64,000 nucleotides of DNA from Myxococcales bacterium (GTDB lineage Bacteria > Myxococcota_A > Polyangia > Haliangiales > Haliangiaceae): the NCBI GenBank assembly GCA_016794525.1, contig JAEUJY010000018.1:124001-188000 (forward strand), read 5' to 3'. Under the pieces are notes generated by a model. The model was given only the letters and a program-made list of their open reading frames with translations. It was not told the origin of the DNA and did no database searches. Positions 37,519 through 44,319 of this stretch are shown one piece after another. Position 1 is the stretch's first letter; each line of letters begins with the position of its first letter. The position numbers and the translations under genes are program-made.

Positions 37519-39222
37519 ATGGTCTCGCATCTCGCTCGACGGCTCCGGTTCGGCCTGCTGGTGCTCGCGCTCGCCCTCGCCGGGTGCAGCGGCGACGACG
37601 GCGGCCCCGCGCTCCCCGACGGCGGGGTCGACGCCGCGGTCGACGCCCCCGACGCCGCGGTCGACCTCAGCGCCGCGCTGTTCCCGCGCGACCGCGTGCT
37701 CGACGTGCAGATCACGATGGCGCCGGCCGACTGGGCGGCGCTGCGCAGCCAGCCGCGGCCCAGCGATCTGTCGGACACCACCTGCGCGCGCCAGCCCACC
37801 GCGCCCGGCTACACGTACTACCCAGCGTCGATCACGATCGACGGTGCGACCACGGCGCAGGTCGGGCTGCGCAAGAAGGGCAACCTCGGCTCGCTGTCGA
37901 CCACCCGGCCCGGCCTGCGGGTCAAGGCCAACGAGTACGTCGCCGGCCAGCGCATCGCCGGCCTCGAGGTGCTGACGCTCAACAACAACCACCAGGACGA
38001 CGCGCTGATCAGCCAGTGCCTCGGCTACGAGCTGTTCGCGGCCGCCGGGCTGCCGGCGTCGCGCTGCGCGTTCGCCCACGTCCGGGTCAACGGCGAGGAT
38101 CTCGGCGTCTACTCGCACGTCGAGAGCGTGCGCGAGGAGTTCCTGGCGCGGCACTTCGCCGACGCCACCGGCAACCTCTACGAGAGCGGCGGCGACTTCG
38201 TGCCGGGTGGCACCGGGGGCTTCCAGCCCAAGACCAACTCGACCGCGCCCGACTGCAGCGATCTCGATCGCGTCGTCACCGCGCTGGGCGCGCCCGCGGC
38301 CCAGCTGCCGACGCAGCTCGGCGCGGTGGTCGACCTGCCGGCGTACGCGCGCTTCTGGGCGATGGAGGTCGTCACCGATCACTGGGACGGCTACGCCAAC
38401 AACCAGAACAACTTCTTCGTCTACCACGACCCCTCGACCGACAAGATGAGCTTCATCCCGTGGGGCATCGACGATCTGTTCAGCGGGCGGCAGCGCACGA
38501 CGCGGCCGTACTCGGTGTTCGCCTGCGGCTCGCTGCCGTGGAAGCTGTACGCGACGCCGGCGACCCGCGCGCAGTACCTGGCGGCGCTGCGTGACGTGCT
38601 CGACACGGTGTGGGACGCGCCGGCGATCCTCCTCGAGATCGATCGCATGCAGGCGCTGTTGGCGCCGCTGGCCGACGCCGGGTTCCCGGCGCGGCTCGAT
38701 CCGATCCGCGCGTTCGTCAACGGCCGCGAGGCGCAGCTGCGGGCCGAGCTCGCCGCCGGCGATCCGGTGTGGCCGTACCCCGCGGGCGAGCCGTCGTGCC
38801 GGATCGACCTGGGCACGATCACGGCGAACTTCCGCGCCACCTGGGGCACGCTCAACATGTTCGGCGGCTCGGGCTCGATGAGCGGGACGATCGCCGGCAC
38901 CGACGTCACCACGTCGACGCTGTTGACCGGCGCCGGCGTCGACGCCGAGGGCAAGGGCGCGCTGCAACTGCTGGGGCGCCTGCCCGACGGCCGCTACGCG
39001 GTGATCTTCGTGATCATCAGCAACCCCGCCGACGTCGTGCCCGGCACCCGGTCGATCGATCTGCTCAACGTCGCCGCGATCATGACGTTCTACGATCCGG
39101 TGACCGACACCACCCGCGGCGGCGGCCTGCTGCTGCCCGGCTCGCTGACGTTGACCCAGGCCGCGACCACGCCGGGCGCGCCGATCGTCGGCTCGGTGAC
39201 CGGCCGGGTCATCGAGCTGTAG
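37519..39222 (+). CDS. CotH-kinase-family lipoprotein
   Basis: 567 residues from ATG 37519 with AGGAGGG 3 nt upstream. The lipoprotein signal ends LALALAGC, followed by a DGGVDAAVDAPDAAVD linker. The CotH-like domain is visible in LRKKGNLGSLSTTRPGLRVK, LEVLTLNNNHQDDALI, LGVYSHVESVREEFLARHF, NNFFVYHDPSTDKMSFIPWG and DDLF. CotH proteins are atypical kinases that phosphorylate coat proteins in spore formers; in Myxococcota they are frequent as envelope lipoproteins. The last ~150 residues form a separate beta domain. Target unknown. Confidence 0.88.
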   Translation: MVSHLARRLRFGLLVLALALAGCSGDDGGPALPDGGVDAAVDAPDAAVDLSAALFPRDRVLDVQITMAPADWAALRSQPRPSDLSDTTCARQPTAPGYTYYPASITIDGATTAQVGLRKKGNLGSLSTTRPGLRVKANEYVAGQRIAGLEVLTLNNNHQDDALISQCLGYELFAAAGLPASRCAFAHVRVNGEDLGVYSHVESVREEFLARHFADATGNLYESGGDFVPGGTGGFQPKTNSTAPDCSDLDRVVTALGAPAAQLPTQLGAVVDLPAYARFWAMEVVTDHWDGYANNQNNFFVYHDPSTDKMSFIPWGIDDLFSGRQRTTRPYSVFACGSLPWKLYATPATRAQYLAALRDVLDTVWDAPAILLEIDRMQALLAPLADAGFPARLDPIRAFVNGREAQLRAELAAGDPVWPYPAGEPSCRIDLGTITANFRATWGTLNMFGGSGSMSGTIAGTDVTTSTLLTGAGVDAEGKGALQLLGRLPDGRYAVIFVIISNPADVVPGTRSIDLLNVAAIMTFYDPVTDTTRGGGLLLPGSLTLTQAATTPGAPIVGSVTGRVIEL

Positions 39223-39265
39223 CGCACGGGTTGCCGGCGCGCCGCCGCGGGGTGAGGCTCGGGCG

Positions 39266-39595
39266 ATGCAGCTCGCCGGCTTCCCGTTCCAGGTCATCGA
39301 CTGGGGGCAGATCGCGCCGACCACGCACCCCGGCGCGCCTGGCACCGCCACGTGGCGCACGATCACCGCCGGCACGGCCCGGGTGCGGCTGGTCGAGTAC
39401 TCGCCCGGCTACGTCGCCGACCACTGGTGCGCCAAGGGCCACGTCGTGCTGGTGCTCGACGGCGAGCTGATCTCCGAGCAGCAGGACGGCAGCCGCGCGA
39501 CCCTGACCGCGGGCCAGGTCTACGTGGTGGCCGACGGCGACGGCGCCCACCGCTCGCACAGCCCGCGCGGCGCGCGGCTGTTCATCGTCGATTGA
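39266..39595 (+). CDS. DHCW-motif cupin-fold protein
   Basis: 109 residues. Short cupin with VRLVEYSPGYVADHWCAKGH, in which the DHWC segment corresponds to the DHCW motif of this small family, then HVVLVLDGELISEQQDG and a final HRSHSPRGARLFIVD with cupin-type His residues. Length is normal. The family is uncharacterised; metal binding by His and Cys is inferred. GAGGCT lies 6 nt before the ATG. Confidence 0.85.
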   Translation: MQLAGFPFQVIDWGQIAPTTHPGAPGTATWRTITAGTARVRLVEYSPGYVADHWCAKGHVVLVLDGELISEQQDGSRATLTAGQVYVVADGDGAHRSHSPRGARLFIVD

Positions 39596-39615
39596 TCGCG
39601 CGCTATGGTGCGGCG

Positions 39616-39969
39616 ATGAGCTCCGATCGTCCCGCGCTGGTGGCCGCGGTGGTGCGCGCCCTCGACGACACCGAGCGCGAGTACGCGCAGATGCCGTTCT
39701 TCGTGCGGCCGATGGTGCGCCGCGGCTTCGAGAAGCGCACCGGCCACGACCTCGCGGGCTGGCGCGCGCTGCTGGCGCGCGTCGGCGATCGCCCGGCGCC
39801 CGAGCTCGCGGGCCCGCTGGCGGCGCTGGCCGAGCACTACCGCGGCGCCCCCGAGCGGGCCCGCCGCGGCATGGGCGCGCGGCCCGACGAGCTGCGCGAG
39901 GTCGAGGCCCGCTCGACGGCGCGCGCCGCCGCGGTCGAGGCGCTGCGCGCGGCGATCGTCGCGGGCTGA
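39616..39969 (+). CDS. Hypothetical helical protein
   Basis: 117 residues from ATG 39616, with TATGGT (39604-39609) 6 nt upstream. It is predicted all-helical: LVAAVVRALDDTEREYAQ, FFVRPMVRRGFEKRTG, WRALLARVGDRPAPEL, ending in a long Ala/Arg/Glu helix. No signal or membrane segment is present. I do not recognise the family. It follows the cupin gene by 20 nt and may be co-expressed despite its own promoter-like box. Confidence 0.68.
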   Translation: MSSDRPALVAAVVRALDDTEREYAQMPFFVRPMVRRGFEKRTGHDLAGWRALLARVGDRPAPELAGPLAALAEHYRGAPERARRGMGARPDELREVEARSTARAAAVEALRAAIVAG

Positions 39970-39992
39970 CGGGCGGGATCGCTCGGCTGACA

Positions 39993-40015
39993 CTTCGACG
40001 AAGTCGAATATTCGA
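39993..40015 (+). promoter_or_regulatory. Two adjacent palindromes, candidate operator
   Basis: CTTCGACGAAG (39993-40003) is a 5-bp inverted repeat, directly followed by the perfect 12-bp palindrome TCGAATATTCGA (40004-40015). The stretch is unusually AT-rich for this genome and lies between 39969 and the Bax-inhibitor-like gene. TTGACA at 40034-40039 downstream could be a -35 box, which would make the palindromes an upstream regulator site. Confidence 0.45.
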
Positions 40016-40033
40016 TTCGAAACTTGCGGCTTG

Positions 40034-40039
40034 TTGACA
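40034..40039 (+). promoter_or_regulatory. Candidate -35 box (TTGACA)
   Basis: A perfect TTGACA consensus 48 nt before ATG 40087. No good -10 hexamer sits at the ideal spacing (CATGGT at 40054-40059 is 14 nt away), so the promoter assignment is tentative. Confidence 0.3.
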
Positions 40040-40086
40040 TCGACTCGCCGCCGCATGGTGTCGCCATCCCGCACCGGAGGTGCCCC

Positions 40087-40827
40087 ATGCGTGCCGCAGC
40101 CTCGTTCCCCCGCCCGATCCCGTTCGCCTCAGCCACGCTCGGTCAGAGCGACCGCATGGCGTTCCTGCGCAAGACCTACGCCCACCTCGGCGTCGCGCTG
40201 GTGGCGCTGGTCATGCTGACGGGCGGCATGATGAAGTTCTTCCCCGAGACCAGCCTGGCGATGTCCCGGTGGGCCTTCGCCGGCAGCTGGAACTGGCTCC
40301 TGGTGCTGGCGCTGTTCATGGGCGTCGGCTACGTCGGCGATCGCCTGGCGTGGTCGCAGTCGTCGCGCGCGCTGCAGTACGTGGGCCTCGGGGTCAGCGT
40401 GATCGCGCAGGCCCTGTTGCTGCAACCGCTGCTGTGGGTCGCGATGCTCAAGCTGGGCGCCGCCGATGCCCAGGCGGTGATCCTGCAAGCCGCGACCGTC
40501 ACGCTGGCGATCTTCGTCGGCCTGACGCTGACGGTGTTCGTGACCCGCCGGGACTTCTCGTTCCTGCGCAGCGCCTTGATGGTGGGGAGCTTCGCCGCCC
40601 TCGGCATCATCGTGGCGTCGATGATCTTCGGCTTCAGCCTCGGGGCCGTGTTCGCCGGCGCGATGATCCTGCTGATGGCCGGCTACATCCTGTACCAGAC
40701 CGGGCAGATCGCGCGGGACTTCCCGCCGACCGCCCACGTCGCCGCCGCGCTGTTGCTGTTCTCCACCATCGCGACCCTGTTCTGGTACGTGCTGCAGTTC
40801 CTGATGTCGTTCGGCCGCGACGAGTAG
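40087..40827 (+). CDS. Bax inhibitor-1/YccA family membrane protein
   Basis: 246 residues from ATG 40087 with a GGAGG site 5 nt upstream. About seven membrane helices follow a short cytoplasmic N-terminus that has the family lead-in RMAFLRKTYAHLGVALVALV. YILYQTGQIARDFP near the C-terminus is the conserved family segment with paired acidic/polar residues. BI-1/YccA proteins are linked to calcium leak and membrane-protease control in other bacteria; the role here is unknown. Its upstream region holds two palindromes. Confidence 0.87.
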   Translation: MRAAASFPRPIPFASATLGQSDRMAFLRKTYAHLGVALVALVMLTGGMMKFFPETSLAMSRWAFAGSWNWLLVLALFMGVGYVGDRLAWSQSSRALQYVGLGVSVIAQALLLQPLLWVAMLKLGAADAQAVILQAATVTLAIFVGLTLTVFVTRRDFSFLRSALMVGSFAALGIIVASMIFGFSLGAVFAGAMILLMAGYILYQTGQIARDFPPTAHVAAALLLFSTIATLFWYVLQFLMSFGRDE

Positions 40828-40884
40828 CGGCGCCGCGCGGCACGCACGGTGAAACCGCGCGCCCACCCGGGTGTCCATCTCGCC

Positions 40885-41334
40885 ATGCGAACGTTGCTGT
40901 GCCTGCCGCTGATCGCGCTCGGCTGCGGCGGCGCCGCCGCGCCGGCCGCGCCACCGCCCGCGCCGGCCGCGCGCCCGCTCGCCGTCCAGTGCGAGCAGCA
41001 CTACGCGCGCGAGCGCACCTGCGCCGACGCGTACCTCGCCGAGCTGGTGCGGGTGCGGGTCGAGGTCGACATGCCGCCCGGCATCGCCGCCGAGGACGCG
41101 CGCGACGGCCGCGACGCCGTGATCGCCCGGGCGCGCACGGACTGGGAGGTCGACTCGCAGCCCGCCGCGCGCACCGCGATCTGCGACGCCCTCGACGACC
41201 AGGTGCCCGCGGCGCGGGTCGATTCGCTGCTAGCCCAGGGCGCGCGCTGCCTGGCCATGGCCTCCTGCGACGAGTTCGCCGCGTGCGCGGTGGCCGACGA
41301 GCGCAGCTACATCGTCTCAGGCGACCAGCACTGA
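40885..41334 (+). CDS. Small Cys-containing lipoprotein
   Basis: 149 residues from ATG 40885. MRTLLCLPLIALGCGGAAA has the lipobox Cys at 14; an Ala/Pro linker follows to about 32. The mature domain has six Cys (ARERTCADAY, AICDALDD, ARCLAMASCDEFAACAV), suggesting disulfides in the periplasm or on the surface. Family unknown. It ends 5 nt before the inverted-repeat element, which may have inserted just behind it. Confidence 0.72.
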   Translation: MRTLLCLPLIALGCGGAAAPAAPPPAPAARPLAVQCEQHYARERTCADAYLAELVRVRVEVDMPPGIAAEDARDGRDAVIARARTDWEVDSQPAARTAICDALDDQVPAARVDSLLAQGARCLAMASCDEFAACAVADERSYIVSGDQH

Positions 41335-41339
41335 CGGCG

Positions 41340-41572
41340 GGGACAGGATCCACCCATCCAACGCTTCGGAATCAATCATGAATTCCGTCGTGCCGCGTCG
41401 CAAAAAGGGACACGTTCCTGGACTGCAACCTATCGAGATTCAAGGCGAATCCGCTGACGAAAATGACCAGCGAATCCAGACAGTTAACACCTAGGAGAGT
41501 GTCCCTTTTCGCGACGCGCGAAGGCCGAAAAGCGAAACGATTCTAGTCGCCTGCGGGGTAGGATCCTGTCCC
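41340..41572. mobile_element. 233-bp nested inverted-repeat element (MITE/REPIN-like)
   Basis: Outer ends GGGACAGGATCC (41340-41351) and its exact inverse (41561-41572) enclose an inner 19-bp inverted repeat, GCGTCGCAAAAAGGGACAC near 41395-41413 and its inverse near 41499-41517, with one mismatch. Partial inverted similarity continues inside the outer ends (ACCC and GAATC at matching distances). The interior is AT-richer than the genome and non-coding. GGGACA-type ends are reminiscent of elements mobilised by REP-associated transposases; that link is inference. The right end lies inside the AraC gene. Confidence 0.7.
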
Positions 41573-42346
41573 TATCACGCGCGGCTCGCGGCGGGCGCGG
41601 CCGGGGCTGACGCCGAAACGCGCCGCGAACGCGTTGCCGAGATGGCCCTGGTTGGCGAAGCCGACGTCGGTCGCGATGTCGGCGATCGGGCGATCGGTGT
41701 CGAGCAACAGCGCCAGCGCGTGGCGCAGCCGGGCTTCGCGCACGCGGGCGTGGATGGTGGCGCCGGTGGCGCGGCGGAACGCGCGGCAGGCGTGCGCGAC
41801 CGACACGCTGGCCTCGGCGGCGAGCGTCGGCAGGTCGACGTCCTTGCCGGCGCGGCGCGCGATCGCGTGCTCGATCGCGCGGGCGATCTCGCGATCGGCG
41901 CGGCCGGCCGGGCGCGGATCGGGCCCGCCACCCAGCAGGTCGAGCGCGGCCAGCGCGATCTCGTCGGCGGCCTCGGGGTCGATCGCCGGCGCCGCCGCCA
42001 GCGCGGCGAGCCGCACGTACGCCGCCGGCGACACCGCGCGCGCCACCGGCCCGTCGGCGATGAACGCCCGCGGCAGCGCGCCGGCGAACGCCAGCGTCAC
42101 GTCGCCGCCGGCGGGGTGGCGGATCTCGTACTCGTGGCCGACGTCGACGGCGAGCGCGGTGCCGGGATCGGCGACGTGGCGGCCGCGGCGATCGCGCAGC
42201 TCGAAGCAGCCGCGCAGCATCACCATCACGCACGGCACGGTCGCGACCTCGGCCACCGGGCGCGGCGCGTCGTGGCCGTCGCAGCCCCAGCGGGTGATGC
42301 GCAGGTGGGCCCCGGCGTGGAGCGGGCGCGGCGTGAAGCGCGGCAC
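41543..42346 (-). CDS. AraC-family transcriptional regulator
   Basis: 267 residues from GTG 42346, supported by TACGCT (42353-42358) 6 nt upstream. An N-terminal cupin-like sensor domain (to about 125) precedes the two-helix-turn-helix domain at about 165-255: VDLPTLAAEASVSVAHACRA, ATGATIHARVREARLRHA and IADIATDVGFANQGHLGNAF. After VSPGRARREPR, the final 11 residues (VIGTGSYPAGD) are encoded by the right end of the inverted-repeat element, so the original C-terminus was replaced. The DNA-binding domain is complete and the protein is probably functional. Confidence 0.88.
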   Translation of the reverse strand: MPRFTPRPLHAGAHLRITRWGCDGHDAPRPVAEVATVPCVMVMLRGCFELRDRRGRHVADPGTALAVDVGHEYEIRHPAGGDVTLAFAGALPRAFIADGPVARAVSPAAYVRLAALAAAPAIDPEAADEIALAALDLLGGGPDPRPAGRADREIARAIEHAIARRAGKDVDLPTLAAEASVSVAHACRAFRRATGATIHARVREARLRHALALLLDTDRPIADIATDVGFANQGHLGNAFAARFGVSPGRARREPRVIGTGSYPAGD

Positions 42347-42352
42347 GCCGCG

Positions 42353-42358
42353 AGCGTA
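42353..42358 (-). promoter_or_regulatory. Candidate -10 box of the AraC gene
   Basis: TACGCT, 6 nt before GTG 42346. The motif decides in favour of this GTG start, since no Shine-Dalgarno is present. Confidence 0.4.
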
Positions 42359-42456
42359 GCAAGCCGCGCGCGGCGGCGGCGCATCGCGATCGGCGGCGCG
42401 ATCCCGTGGTCACGATCTCGTAAGACCAGCGGCCGCCGCGACGCTATCACCGCCGC

Positions 42457-42822
42457 ATGCACAAGAGCCGCCTGTGTTCGCTGGGGATCGATTGTCAGGA
42501 CGCCGACCTCGCCGTCGCCGCGCGCTTCTGGAGCGCCGCGCTCGGCCGCGACGTCACCGAGACCGAGGGCAACTACGCCATGCTCGCCGATCGCGCCGGC
42601 CAGCCGATCGTCTTCGTCCAGCGGGTCGACCACCCCAGCCGCGTCCACCTCGACATCGAGACCGACGACGTCGCCGCAGAGGTCGCGCGCCTCGAGGGCC
42701 ACGGCGCCAAGCGGGTCAAGCAGGTCGGCACCTGGTGGGTCATGGAGGCGCCCACCGGCCACCGCTTCTGCGTCGTCCGCACGCAGCGCGGCCCGCTCGG
42801 CGTCGACGCCAACGTCTGGTAG
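42457..42822 (+). CDS. VOC (glyoxalase-like) superfamily protein
   Basis: 121 residues with TATCAC (42445-42450) 6 nt before the ATG. A single pair of beta-alpha-beta-beta-beta units: LGIDCQDADLAVAARFWSAAL, then HPSRVHLDIETDDVAAEVARL and GTWWVMEAPTGHRFCVV. This is the small actinobacterial/myxobacterial VOC type that dimerises. Substrate unknown. It diverges from the AraC gene, a common arrangement for regulator and target, which is inference. Its last codons (NVW stop) lie in a 16-bp tandem duplication. Confidence 0.85.
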   Translation: MHKSRLCSLGIDCQDADLAVAARFWSAALGRDVTETEGNYAMLADRAGQPIVFVQRVDHPSRVHLDIETDDVAAEVARLEGHGAKRVKQVGTWWVMEAPTGHRFCVVRTQRGPLGVDANVW

Positions 42823-42842
42823 CGCGAACGTCTGGTAGCGCG
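42811..42842 (+). repeat. Perfect 16-bp tandem duplication
   Basis: AACGTCTGGTAGCGCG occurs twice head to tail (42811-42826, 42827-42842). The first copy contains the last codons and stop of the VOC gene; the second repeats the stop downstream. It borders the transposase-like remnant and could be a replication slip or an insertion/excision footprint. Confidence 0.85.
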
Positions 42843-42853
42843 CCGGCGCCGCC

Positions 42854-43012
42854 CGCAACAAGTGGGCCCGCATCGCGGCGCTGCAGCGCAACCGCGAGTT
42901 CATCGCCGACTACCGCGAGACCCGCAAGGCCTGGCTCGCCGGCGTCACCGTCACCTTCCCCTACGGCACCTACTGGCTGCGCCGCTTCGCCAACGTCCGG
43001 CACAATGCCCGC
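42854..43012 (+). pseudogene. C-terminal remnant of a RAYT-like transposase
   Basis: The frame reads RNKWARIAALQRNREFIADY, then RETRKAWLAGVTVTFPYGTY and WLRRFANVRHNAR. The order KWxRIxALQR, REF..YR, W.AG and FP.GTYxLRR is what I recall at the C-terminus of REP-associated tyrosine transposases of Myxococcota. The catalytic His-rich N-terminal half is absent and an in-frame TAG lies at 42836-42838. It runs in frame into the next gene. Assignment is from memory of the family, not from alignment. Confidence 0.5.
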
Positions 43013-43829
43013 ATGGCAACCGCGAAACGACCAAGCGCGTCCCGCGCGACGCGCCGCACACCCGCGACGAGCGATGGCGCGCCGAAGGCCGCCGCGCCCG
43101 CCGATCCGTCGTTCAGCTTCCATTGGCGGATCTCGTATCGGACCGTCGACGCCGGGTGGCACACGCAGCGGCAGATGACCGACGCGATCATCGACGCGCT
43201 GGCCACGACGCAGGTCTGGCACCACCTGCCCCGCCTCGGCGGTGGCGCTGACCACACCAAGCCCCGGGGCACGCCGGCGGCGACGAAGAAGGTGATCGCT
43301 TCAGGCGCGAGCCGGTTCGTGTTCACGAGCGACGCGCCCGACATCGACATGTGGGGCGAGGGGGCGACGGCCTACCTCGAGCTCGAGTACGGCCGCCGCG
43401 CCTTGCACGTCACCTGCGCCCTCAAGCAGCCCTTGATCGGCGAACTCGGCGCCAAGACCCTCGACGACCTGTTCACCTTTGCCCGCGCCTATTACGATCT
43501 CATCGAGCGAAAGGCGTACGTCACCGCCGGAAAGGCGTGGACGACGTGGGATCGGAACGATCCGTTGCCCAAGCGCCAAGCCACGTGGGAGCTGCGCGCG
43601 CTTGCCGACGTGCTCGAGCCGTCGCGGCCTGCCGATGATGAGCGCGACGATGTGGATCGACGCCCAGGCCATCGCCAAGGCCAAGTCGCCGGGGGTGAGC
43701 CGCGAGAGCCACGGGGACCTGCTCATGCTGCGGTGGATCGACGATCCGAGCGATCCCGCCGCGGCCAACCGCGCGACCAGCGCGCACCAGAAATGGCTCC
43801 TCGGCATCCTCAAGACCACGCCGTCCTGA
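43013..43829 (+). pseudogene. Frameshifted immunity-like gene
   Basis: CACAAT lies 6 nt before ATG 43013. Frame 2 codes sensibly to about 43625 (to LADVLEPSR), then coding continues in the frame one base later (GLPMMSATMW through LLGILKTTPS, stop 43829), implying a one-base insertion near 43625-43640. Rejoined, the protein is about 270 residues. Segments align by eye with the gene at 44320: GATAYLELEYGRRALHVT with ADVVARLAVRDGAFELWI, and GDLLMLRWIDDPSD with GLMVIRWAESADE. It is therefore probably a broken paralogue of that protein. Confidence 0.6.
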
Positions 43830-43876
43830 GGCATGCCACCCAAGACGCTGAGATCATTCGAGAATATCGATTGACA

Positions 43877-43923
43877 GAGACAGACTCTGCCCCTCCAACA
43901 CCTCGGAATCAAGACGCAATTTT
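43877..43923 (+). mobile_element. Diverged partial copy of the inverted-repeat element end
   Basis: From 43877, 28 of 36 ungapped positions match the left end of the 233-bp element (41340-41375), including CTCCAAC and TCGGAATCAA; five of the eight differences are transitions. AATT follows at the same distance. The rest of the element is missing, so this is an old solo end or truncated copy. Confidence 0.55.
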
Positions 43924-43929
43924 CGACCG

Positions 43930-44223
43930 TGCGACGTCACCGATCGCGCAACCGTCGCGGCCGCCCGCGCCCGCGGCGAGCGGTGGTTCGCCCCGCTGAC
44001 CGAGACGCGCCTCGCCCCGGGATGGAACGCGCACGGCGATCGCCTCGCGGTGATCGTCGACCGCGACGAGCTGGCGCCGTTCACGTTCTTCGTCCCGGGC
44101 CCTAACCCCGTTCCGGGCTCCGGCTCACTGGAGCGGGCCGCCGCACCCCAACGCACCGCGCACCGCCGCGCACCATCCGCCCCGCGCGACCCCTGCCCCA
44201 AACGCGCCGCTCCCGGGCCCTAA
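43930..44223 (+). pseudogene. Orphan 3' coding fragment read into repeats
   Basis: The frame reads CDVTDRATVAAARARGERWF, then APLTETRLAPGWNAHGDRLA and VIVDRDELAPFTFFVPGPNP. It has coding-like composition with no start codon or ribosome-binding site. It begins right after the element end at 43877-43923, runs through the first 29-bp repeat, and stops at a TAA inside the second. It looks like the tail of a gene whose front was lost by rearrangement. Family not recognised. Confidence 0.4.
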
Positions 44224-44239
44224 CCCCGTTCCGGGCTCC
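44093..44239 (+). repeat. 29-bp direct repeat pair
   Basis: Identical 29-bp copies lie at 44093-44121 and 44211-44239 (core CCTAACCCCGTTCCGGGCTC), 118 bp apart. Each holds CCGGG...CCCGG complementarity and could form a hairpin, as REP sequences do. The spacer is low-complexity GC-rich DNA. The 80 bases after the second copy lead to the start of the 44320 gene and contain its TAGTCT box. Confidence 0.8.
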
Positions 44240-44306
44240 CCGGGCTCCCGGATGTGGGTTCCCGAGGAGCGGCACCCCGGGGTCACCGAACACTTCCACA
44301 AGCTGG

Positions 44307-44312
44307 TAGTCT
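44307..44312 (+). promoter_or_regulatory. Candidate -10 box of the immunity-like gene
   Basis: TAGTCT, 7 nt before GTG 44320; there is no Shine-Dalgarno between. It decides for the GTG start over an upstream ATG at 44254. Confidence 0.4.
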
Positions 44313-44319
44313 CGGGGCC

